DNA from: a virus
Reading direction: 5' to 3' (one strand)
IMG/VR virus record: IMGVR_UViG_3300006920_000004
Location: 1-64,000 of that record
Length of the DNA: 64,000 nucleotides
Part shown: piece by piece, positions 58,401-64,000 of the stretch
Position numbering within the stretch: the stretch's first letter is position 1
How the letters are laid out: every line of letters starts with the position of its first letter
The notes under the pieces: generated by a model
Databases searched by the model: none
What the model was told of the DNA's origin: nothing
What the model saw: only the letters and a program-made list of their open reading frames with translations
Position numbers and translations under genes: made by a program

Positions 58401-60061
58401 AAAATTATAAGCCAATTCCAACAGGAGAAATAGTAAGGATTACATCATCAACTCCAGACGTACTACCTGCTACAACATTTTATGGCGGAGATACTTATAC
58501 TCAAAAAGTAATAAGAAAAGAAGCTAGTTGGTACACAAATCCAATTAACACAGCAACAATACCAACTCCTCCTCAAGAAGTAGTAAGTACCATAATTACG
58601 TTTTATGCACAAAACAGATTGAATAGTCAATTGTTTTATACAGATACCACTGCACCAAAGGCAACATGGAACTTACAAGGAAGTAAAAGTTTATACCAAT
58701 ACTTATTTCCATTTGCTAATTCAAGTGAATTAGTAGATGAACAACATAACTTTGATAAGTCTTACATAGGAGCAAATCAAGTAAATAGAATTAGCCCTTA
58801 CAATCCTTTACTACCATATCCTACAAGTAACCCTACAAGAATATACTACTCTGATGAGAAAGCAGTAGGTAGTTTGTACGATGCGTACAGAAAAGTTAAG
58901 CCATTAAACTTTGTAGATTTAGAACTTCAAAACGGTGCTATTACAGCAATATTTGACATTAGAGATGTAATGGTAGTTATTCAACCAAACTTTGTAGGAG
59001 CAATTCCTTACGCTGCTGATACTATGATACAAAGTGATAATACTGCTAAAATATTAGTAGGAAGTGGGACTGTGTATAGTAATAGAGTTTATCCACTATC
59101 AAGTTTTGGAACAGAATTAAAAACAGCTACTTTAAAAGGATATAACGTAAACGGAAACCCTCAAGTATATTGGCTAAGCAAAGACTTTACTAACATTAAT
59201 CGTTACGATTATAGTGGAGTAAAAATACTTACAGACCAGAATAGTATGAGAACATTTATTAAAAACAATGTAGCGCATATTAAGAATGAGTTTGATGTAA
59301 ACTTATACTACGATGTTAATAAAAGTGATGTAACAGTAACAGCAAGGGCAAGTAAAATATTTCCTAATTGGATAAGTAATTATCCTTATGTAGTAGGTGA
59401 CACAGTATCATTTGGAGGGGAAGGATATTATCCAGAAGGAGATTTTGAGAAAATTAATGCAACTTATGTGTGTAAAAACAATGTTACAAGTACAGTAAAT
59501 CCATTTTTAGACTCAACATTAAGTACAAGCAATTGGACACGAAAAGAATTTACAGACAATGCTTACTACAATCATTGGAGTTTAATCTTTAACGAAGTGG
59601 ATAATATGTTCTTAACTTTCCTAAGTGCTTTACAAAAAAGATACTTTACTCACAATAAACGAATATTTACACCGAGAGGAATAAGTGAATTTGGTAGAAT
59701 TTATGAGATAAACGTAGGTGAACCACTAAAGTTCTTTGAACAGAATGGAACTTGGAAACAAGGTCAGTTTTGTTTAGACATTCTTATTAATAAAGGTGGA
59801 GCATTTAAAAGATTTATAACAATAACTCTTGAAAATGGTACTTACGCAATAATAGATGCCGATGTAACTACTGAAACTGATACTAATTTCAGTACTTGTA
59901 CCGAACATGAAGCAAGAGCAAATATTACCTACTACCCTATACAGCCTGATTTTAATAATGAATTATTTGGAACTTACTTATTAGTAAAAATTAGAAGTTA
60001 TGATTTAGTAAAAATAAGAAGTATTAGCGGAATATTTAATAATATTAACATAAGACGATAA
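55478..60061 (+). CDS. Large tail protein, tail-stabilisation-like
   Basis: 1527 aa, one of the largest gene products. The N-terminus LNDLSKGMNRDTDYPSMPDN, then YYPYANDLEQISDEEFASN is close to the start I remember for tail-tube stabilisation proteins of crAss-like and other podoviruses (GMN-x-D, then L/M-P-x-N-x-Y). The rest is beta-rich with Asn/Thr/Tyr and aromatic pairs, ending with LVKIRSYDLVKIRSISGIFN. It has its own promoter, after a strong terminator. Confidence 0.6.
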   Translation: MQSSQLNDLSKGMNRDTDYPSMPDNYYPYANDLEQISDEEFASNIKNSKAGTLQITKVPNATPQTIMFRVRTYSDLGQAIGGQYWTNQTFVLKDANGVQVGSSLVIANLLGNAVTNTDFKTYLDTEFAGNGTVALQGTSVLYTTITLTSPIYNSVVSCTQQVVINGVADVKINELVVIRELITTETELEPLAYVNSQNLGFILSVSADNTITELGVVDEDNNWTYTRLLRTKNFILSKTQPIKFIVEQQNDGVYALYFTDNTIKDKCIYVPPALTQDCCLTYNPTNIQVAGKGIYNLVKTDAQTNSQLVNNIGYVSYKNTLQSGGGLLTGGKRYVCRFGINGSNITTQWSMLSNIVPVIAASADSGLAWVSTEGTPSGTPTSKQNILTINNAQADVFNFVELAVVNYTAQNASSAEIVGRFDVLAESFDIIHSGLEQTTLLDVVSLIEAEPIILKVKDIETKKNRINRANIVTANEDAKWQAIAENAVVTTQRFSDSLSNTGILATGVGNVRFWGYSQYSTFLSIANGNKRVLSLVPNSILGVTPSPFVQSTGAYTVTSADEPVLQMNLTAYGTIQGSSDGLSNFNMYFVVYKAGVEVASILMADFKRNNDSIQTIYNVSVNTLINVNVALGDVLEFKYQFYSADGNAQFTLNQDGINLRINQVGSQSATQFKGTQVGEYQIPYNVANRTGYMLYEYYMTYVRFHLKNGYITAPYPLGKYYIDNATYKRGLVQILPTDPKTPFTDTSTLYNRKVYNYALSVANLDLFYVKDELLGVSFERSEPLNTVIGSGIYHNARVVDGDTYTSGKDYVGGVLSDTSSLRKFGLFLSNDLDNQVIKYSKGDYLKLLGLPRVLGYNDNYKSGNDKTGVITELLGSVFNGSVGAPEEDDMTLATYPIEDSSTIDFNSVGNTIYNTTADLYYKPSTSTLNNAYTNAKGVAVATTNYVATKFFTANDKNTFIAFYIRPINLSTIDYKNYKPIPTGEIVRITSSTPDVLPATTFYGGDTYTQKVIRKEASWYTNPINTATIPTPPQEVVSTIITFYAQNRLNSQLFYTDTTAPKATWNLQGSKSLYQYLFPFANSSELVDEQHNFDKSYIGANQVNRISPYNPLLPYPTSNPTRIYYSDEKAVGSLYDAYRKVKPLNFVDLELQNGAITAIFDIRDVMVVIQPNFVGAIPYAADTMIQSDNTAKILVGSGTVYSNRVYPLSSFGTELKTATLKGYNVNGNPQVYWLSKDFTNINRYDYSGVKILTDQNSMRTFIKNNVAHIKNEFDVNLYYDVNKSDVTVTARASKIFPNWISNYPYVVGDTVSFGGEGYYPEGDFEKINATYVCKNNVTSTVNPFLDSTLSTSNWTRKEFTDNAYYNHWSLIFNEVDNMFLTFLSALQKRYFTHNKRIFTPRGISEFGRIYEINVGEPLKFFEQNGTWKQGQFCLDILINKGGAFKRFITITLENGTYAIIDADVTTETDTNFSTCTEHEARANITYYPIQPDFNNELFGTYLLVKIRSYDLVKIRSISGIFNNINIRR

Positions 60062-60066
60062 TAATC

Positions 60067-60097
60067 TTGTTTTAATGAAAAAAAAATTGCAAATTTG
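60067..60097 (+). promoter_or_regulatory. Possible promoter before the fibre genes
   Basis: TTG, 20 nt, CAAATTTG (one mismatch); leader of 22 nt. Confidence 0.4.
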
Positions 60098-60119
60098 TAG
60101 TATTAAATAATTTATAAAA

Positions 60120-60500
60120 ATGGCAGCACCAACTAAAATGAAAGTTAGAGAAAACTTTCAATCATATAGTGAAGTAAGTAAAGAATTTCCTATACTTATA
60201 GCAACAGTTGAAGAAGGATTAATGCAAAAAGTTAGTTCTGAAAACCTTGATAAAATAAGTGGTAGTGGAGGATTTAAATACTTTGGAACAACCGCCCAAA
60301 CAAGTGTGGCTTATAAAAGTCTTGTAATTAATACTGATGCTGTATTTACTTCTATTACTGTTAGTGATGGAACTACATTAACTAATTTAGGATTAAATGG
60401 AGCTGTTACTGTAAGTGCTGGTATATACTTACCAATGCCAATAGGTGTTACTATTACAGCAGTAACTTTAACAAGTGGTTCGGCAATCGGATATAACTAA
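60120..60500 (+). CDS. Hypothetical tail-region protein, 126 aa
   Basis: Helical N-terminus MAAPTKMKVRENFQSYSEVS, then a Thr/Ser/Val-rich beta part (TSVAYKSLVINTDAVFTSIT). Overlaps the next gene by one base. Probably an adaptor or chaperone of the fibre. Confidence 0.5.
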   Translation: MAAPTKMKVRENFQSYSEVSKEFPILIATVEEGLMQKVSSENLDKISGSGGFKYFGTTAQTSVAYKSLVINTDAVFTSITVSDGTTLTNLGLNGAVTVSAGIYLPMPIGVTITAVTLTSGSAIGYN

Positions 60501-61945
60501 TGTTAGGGATTAGCACTTCTAATTTAAGAGTAGGTGGATTTCGTGGTGGAATTTTAGCGGATTCTAAAACTATTTACAATCGTATAATAGCTGATGGTGG
60601 TGTATCAGACTTAACTCGTTTAAACTTTTTTGTTAAAGGTTTGAAAACTATCTATGGCTCATTGGCAAACGTGCCTATTTGTCACGATGCTCATTGGATT
60701 GGTTACAAATTAGGCAGTGGAACAGGCGCAACAGCAGGACAAGCAGCAGCGAAATTATATAGTTTAACAGTAGAAGGTGATGCATTGCAAACAACAGCAG
60801 CAAGTCAGCCATTGTTATTGAGTCATAATGGTGCAAGTAGTGATAATTATTGGTGGGGAAGTGGGGTAACAGGTAATTATGTAAGTACACCTGATGCAGT
60901 AGCAAATAGAATTTTAGGCGATACTGAAATAATAGCCAAATTGGAATTTAATTCTACAACTACTGCAAGAACAATTATTTCAAAGTGGGGAAATGGAACT
61001 AATTTAAATTTTTTATTATACATCGGTTCTGATTCAAATATATATTTTGGACAATCAATAACAGGTATTCTTGATGTTTATGCAGTTACTTCTACACCAC
61101 TAACTACTGCAATAAATACAGTTGTTTTTATAAAAGCAACAAGGGTTTCTTCAACAGGTGTTGTAACATTTTTTACAAGTTCAGATGGTATTACCTATAC
61201 ACAATTAGGAACACCAATTACATCGGTAACAGGAAATAGATTTAATTCAACTGCAAATTTAAATATTACTGCTTATGCTAATGGTATAGCTAATGCTTTT
61301 ACAAGTATTATAAAGATATATAGTGTAACAATAGCAAACTCAATCGGTGGCACACCTGTAGTTGACTTTAACCCTGCAACATACAACGCAGCTACAAGTC
61401 AAACTGCTTGGACAAGTGCAACAGGTGAAATCTGGACAATTTCAACGGGAACAGCAACAGTTGGTTATAAAGGGGTTTTAGTTTCAAGGACTATTGTTCA
61501 AGGTGATGGTGTTGATGATACTTTAATCAGTAGCACTTTAGCAAGTAGGCAATATTTTACAAGTATATTAGCAGTAAAAATGGCAATAACTGCAAATAAA
61601 AACATCTTGGGTTCTACATTAGATTCCCATTTAATATATACTGCGTCTAATTTATGGAGAGCATATAACGGAATAGAAATAACAGGAAGCGCAGCTAATA
61701 CTACTTTAAATATGGTAACTATTAATTTTAACAATTTAACAAGTAGTTTTATTTTAAACGCAAACACACCTGTAACAGGAATAACAGGATTGCAAACAAG
61801 CACAAATGTAAAGTTATTTGGTGGTGCTTCATCATTTGGAAACTCTACTATAAATACAGTTATACAATCATTGGCAGTAATTGATTCAACTCAACAAACT
61901 GCAACGTATAATTTAATCCGTTCTCTAAATGAAAATGCTTTTTAA
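60500..61945 (+). CDS. Tail fibre / receptor-binding protein
   Basis: 481 aa. Segments FNPATYNAATSQTAWTSATG and SRTIVQGDGVDDTLISSTLA resemble concanavalin/LamG-like beta-sandwich fibre proteins of Bacteroidetes phages. The middle FSSDGITYTQLGTPITS type strands fit a carbohydrate-binding jelly roll. N-terminus contains KTIYNRIIADGGVSDLTRLN. Likely contacts the host. Confidence 0.65.
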   Translation: MLGISTSNLRVGGFRGGILADSKTIYNRIIADGGVSDLTRLNFFVKGLKTIYGSLANVPICHDAHWIGYKLGSGTGATAGQAAAKLYSLTVEGDALQTTAASQPLLLSHNGASSDNYWWGSGVTGNYVSTPDAVANRILGDTEIIAKLEFNSTTTARTIISKWGNGTNLNFLLYIGSDSNIYFGQSITGILDVYAVTSTPLTTAINTVVFIKATRVSSTGVVTFFTSSDGITYTQLGTPITSVTGNRFNSTANLNITAYANGIANAFTSIIKIYSVTIANSIGGTPVVDFNPATYNAATSQTAWTSATGEIWTISTGTATVGYKGVLVSRTIVQGDGVDDTLISSTLASRQYFTSILAVKMAITANKNILGSTLDSHLIYTASNLWRAYNGIEITGSAANTTLNMVTINFNNLTSSFILNANTPVTGITGLQTSTNVKLFGGASSFGNSTINTVIQSLAVIDSTQQTATYNLIRSLNENAF

Positions 61946-61960
61946 GTGGATATAAATGTA

Positions 61961-61990
61961 TTGTAATTACCGAACATTTGACTATATTTG
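61961..61990 (+). promoter_or_regulatory. Leaderless-type promoter of the HNH gene
   Basis: TTG, 19 nt, TATATTTG, 4 nt (CATT), ATG at 61995. The box and the 4-nt spacer are identical to those before 25002. Confidence 0.75.
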
Positions 61991-61994
61991 CATT

Positions 61995-62600
61995 ATGACA
62001 AAAATGATACAAGTAAATAATGGACAAAGGTTTGGTCGTTATGAAGTAATTTTAAGGGTTGACAATGTAGATAGTAGACCACATTTTAAATGTAAATGTG
62101 ATTGTGGTAATGAAAGGATTGTTAGTGGTAAATATTTAAGACAAGGACTATCAAAATCCTGCGGATGTTATGGTGCTGAACAAAGAAAAAAAGCATCTAC
62201 AACACACGGTCATTCTCCAAGATTAAAGCAATCAAGAGAATATCAAGCTTGGAGGAATATGAAGAATAGGTGTTTAGATATTAATAATAAACAATATGAA
62301 GATTATGGAGGTCGTGGAATTACTTTATGTAAAGAATGGCTAACATTTGAAAACTTTATCAATGATATGGGTTTAAGTAATGGTCTTACTATTGATAGAA
62401 TAAATGTTAATGGAAACTATGAAGCATCTAATTGCAAATGGTCAACAGTAAAAGAACAAGCAAGAAATAAACGTAATAACCATATTGTTTATTTAAATAA
62501 TAAAGCAATGACAATGATTGAAGCATCAGAAATTATGAACATAAAATATGATAGTTTGAGAATGAAACTAAAAAGAGCAAATACCAATATAATAAACTAA
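61995..62600 (+). CDS. HNH homing endonuclease
   Basis: 201 aa. The N-terminal zinc ribbon is CKCDCG...KSCGC (CDCGNERIVSGKYLRQGLSK). The nuclease part REYQAWRNMKNRCLDINNKQ, then YEDYGGRGITLCKEWLTFEN and LTIDRINVNGNYEASNCKWS is the well-known phage HNH form (D-R-I, N, W). C-terminal HTH (MTMIEASEIMNIKYDSLRMK). Start at 61995 is fixed by the promoter. It lies between fibre and lysis genes and has its own promoter, as expected for a mobile gene. Confidence 0.85.
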   Translation: MTKMIQVNNGQRFGRYEVILRVDNVDSRPHFKCKCDCGNERIVSGKYLRQGLSKSCGCYGAEQRKKASTTHGHSPRLKQSREYQAWRNMKNRCLDINNKQYEDYGGRGITLCKEWLTFENFINDMGLSNGLTIDRINVNGNYEASNCKWSTVKEQARNKRNNHIVYLNNKAMTMIEASEIMNIKYDSLRMKLKRANTNIIN

Positions 62601-62857
62601 TGGAAGATTCAATTCAATACCCACGATTCTATAAATGCTTAACACTTGCTGAATTTAAGTTATTAGATGACAAATGTTGTGTTCTTTTAGGATTGCCAAA
62701 CGATGAGGCAACTAATGATTATGCAAATCCAATTGTAGACATTCAAGGATTCAATTGGTTAGTGGTTAATACTGACATAGCAAGTTTATTTACTGAAGCA
62801 GAGATTGATGCAATGGTGCAATACGATGAGATAGTTTTACCTGTTGTTAATCCGTAA
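62600..62857 (+). CDS. Hypothetical 85-aa protein
   Basis: MEDSIQYPRFYKCLTLAEFK, then CCVLLGLPNDEATNDYANPI. Acidic, alpha/beta. One-base overlap with genes on both sides. Unknown; may be a lysis-cassette regulator. Confidence 0.6.
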   Translation: MEDSIQYPRFYKCLTLAEFKLLDDKCCVLLGLPNDEATNDYANPIVDIQGFNWLVVNTDIASLFTEAEIDAMVQYDEIVLPVVNP

Positions 62858-63030
62858 TGAAAAAGAATATTTTATTAGTAATTGAAAACGGATTTGCTTG
62901 GGGTGGTGTAATAACTGCTTATGCTATGGCAATTTTACCAATCATTCAAGTTATGGCAGGTGTAGTTGCTTTTGTATTTTCGTTATTGTCTATAATCAAA
63001 ATTTGTAAGAATTGGTATGAAAAAGATTAA
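62857..63030 (+). CDS. Holin-like membrane protein (57 aa)
   Basis: MKKNILLVIENGFAWGGVIT, AYAMAILPIIQVMAGVVAFV, FSLLSIIKICKNWYEKD: two closely spaced hydrophobic stretches with basic ends, a class II holin pattern. Starts within the stop of the previous gene (TAATG) and overlaps the next gene by 14 nt. Precedes the M15 peptidase. Confidence 0.6.
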   Translation: MKKNILLVIENGFAWGGVITAYAMAILPIIQVMAGVVAFVFSLLSIIKICKNWYEKD

Positions 63031-63217
63031 GCAAAATTGGGAAAGTAAATTAAGCACGGCAATGGGTTTTATAGTTGCTATTTCTACGGCTTGGATAACT
63101 ATTGATTGGACAGTTTTTGATATCAACAAAGAGTACCCTAAATTGATTTTAAGTGCATTAATTGGGGTTGGTGGATATATGACAAAAATAAATTCAAATG
63201 GAACTAAAAGTAATTAG
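63017..63217 (+). CDS. Small membrane protein, second holin candidate
   Basis: 66 aa: basic N-terminus (MKKIKQNWESKLSTAMG), hydrophobic FIVAISTAWITID and LILSALIGVGGYMTK. Two membrane helices. Probably works with the preceding 57-aa protein as holin/antiholin. Confidence 0.6.
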   Translation: MKKIKQNWESKLSTAMGFIVAISTAWITIDWTVFDINKEYPKLILSALIGVGGYMTKINSNGTKSN

Positions 63218-63226
63218 AGAAACCAA

Positions 63227-63607
63227 ATGGCAACTAGAGATATAAAAGACGCAGTACCGCAATTGCAATTGGCTTACGAAGCAGCAAAAAAAGAATACCA
63301 AACGCTTTACCCAACAGCACCACAGCCTTTTTTAACCTGCGTGCATAGAAGTAATGAAGAGCAAACACAACTATACGCACAAGGAAGAACTATTAAAGGT
63401 AAAATAGTAACCAATGCCAAAGCAGGGCAAAGCAAGCACAATAAAATACCTAGCGAAGCGTTTGACGTTGGTTTTATTACTTTAGATAAAAAACTAAGTT
63501 GGGATTCAAAACATTTTAAAAACTTTGCTGCCATTATAAAACCAAAAGGAATTAAATGGGGCGGAGAATTTAAGTCAATTCCCGATGCGCCACACTTTGA
63601 AATATAA
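63227..63607 (+). CDS. M15-family peptidase endolysin
   Basis: 126 aa. The VanY/T5-endolysin-type motif is KAGQSKHNKIPSEAFDVGF with His71 and Asp80 as zinc ligands, and the late WGGEFKSIPDAPHFEI provides the catalytic Asp and third His (about 123). It cuts peptide stems of peptidoglycan (L-Ala-D-Glu or D,D type). It lacks a signal peptide, so it needs the holins just upstream. Confidence 0.85.
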   Translation: MATRDIKDAVPQLQLAYEAAKKEYQTLYPTAPQPFLTCVHRSNEEQTQLYAQGRTIKGKIVTNAKAGQSKHNKIPSEAFDVGFITLDKKLSWDSKHFKNFAAIIKPKGIKWGGEFKSIPDAPHFEI

Positions 63608-63610
63608 ACC

Positions 63611-64000
63611 ATGCTAATCCTACTCATATCAATATCACTTATAGCATACGCTTTTGCGGGCTTATGTGAGGCTATATTCGAAGGAATATGGTATTACGAT
63701 TCTATTAGCTATTACTTTAAGAAAACTGCTAATAAAGTATTTTGGTCAAGAAAAGCATTTTACGGAATTAAAGATAGAAATAACGATGGAATAGTAAGTT
63801 ATTGGGAGAGTACATTTATTTGTAATGGCGGTCATGTAATTAAGTTTGTAAAGACATTTGGGTTAATCCTTGCATCTATTGGTACAATACTAATTACAAA
63901 ATACAGTTTAAAATATGCTATTTTCTGTGTACTTTTTGGACTTGTAATCGTTAAGCCTAAAACATTTGATATATTTTTAACCATATTTAAGAAAAAGAAA
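63611..64000 (+). CDS. Membrane protein in lysis cassette (partial)
   Basis: The frame is open to the window end (130 codons). N-terminal hydrophobic segment MLILLISISLIAYAFAGLCE, then basic/aromatic YYFKKTANKVFWSRKAFYGI, a Asp/Asn-rich patch, and two more hydrophobic stretches (FGLILASIGTILITKY; YAIFCVLFGLVIV). May be an accessory lysis or membrane protein. The end lies outside the window. Confidence 0.6.
   Translation, partial: MLILLISISLIAYAFAGLCEAIFEGIWYYDSISYYFKKTANKVFWSRKAFYGIKDRNNDGIVSYWESTFICNGGHVIKFVKTFGLILASIGTILITKYSLKYAIFCVLFGLVIVKPKTFDIFLTIFKKKK

Noticed and set aside
1-64000. CRISPR array
   Set aside because: No set of regularly spaced repeats with unique spacers was found on reading; the leader repeats at 7-10 kb are spaced by genes.
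1-64000. Diversity-generating retroelement near the fibre genes
   Set aside because: No reverse transcriptase or template/variable repeat pair was seen in the window.
1-64000. Stop-codon reassignment as in some crAss-like phages
   Set aside because: TAA, TAG and TGA all end well-supported genes here (for example 1001, 2035 and 23537), and no long gene contains an in-frame stop.

Overview
The window is a large internal segment of an AT-rich, tailed double-stranded DNA phage of a Bacteroidetes (probably Flavobacteria-like) host. Three things point to that host. Promoters match the Bacteroidetes form TTTG-N19/20-TAnnTTTG. Genes lack Shine-Dalgarno sites and have A-rich leaders. The gene content is phage-like throughout: large terminase, portal, HK97-type capsid, tail fibres, primase-helicase, two peptidoglycan hydrolases and several homing-type endonucleases. 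Both ends of the window cut through genes. A podovirus-like or distant crAss/phi38:1-like architecture is possible, but I could not test this.

Layout. (1) 1-2035, plus strand: end of a recombination ATPase, a DnaA domain IV-like protein and a NinG-like endonuclease. (2) 2032-5658, minus strand: four DNA methyltransferase genes separated by imperfect palindromes with GTTAT/ATAAC ends that look like integron attC sites. (3) 5.8-11.5 kb, minus strand: a GH73-type hydrolase followed by about 17 very small unknown genes with repeated leader sequences. (4) 11.6-14.3 kb: a small Cro/CI-like regulator with candidate operators, a GIY-YIG nuclease and a serine recombinase. (5) 14.3-19.2 kb, minus strand: replication operon (excisionase-like HTH, initiator, helper, primase-helicase) with an AP2/HNH homing endonuclease inserted. 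(6) 19.36-23.9 kb, plus strand: phosphoesterase, HELGH metalloprotein and small genes. (7) 23.94-24.19 kb: two tandem candidate small RNAs, each with its own promoter and terminator, then an HNH gene. (8) 25-38.4 kb, plus strand: very large virion-associated proteins (1627 aa with an embedded GNAT domain; 1380 aa), plus a ferritin-like protein and a KilA-N protein. (9) 38.4-40.8 kb, plus strand: connector and tail genes, ending at a tRNA with CAT anticodon and a bidirectional terminator. (10) 51.8-41.0 kb, minus strand: tail fibres, small and large terminase, portal and connector. (11) 51.9-64 kb, plus strand: scaffold, capsid, decoration protein, a 1527 aa tail protein, fibre, HNH gene, holin-like proteins and M15 endolysin.

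The most interesting structures are the methyltransferase cassette block with attC-like junctions, the pair of structured small RNAs at 24 kb, and a recurrent promoter design. In that design the -7 box TAnnTTTG ends exactly 4 nt before the ATG, which predicts leaderless or nearly leaderless mRNAs. All functional calls are from reading the sequence and recalling motifs; no database search was run.
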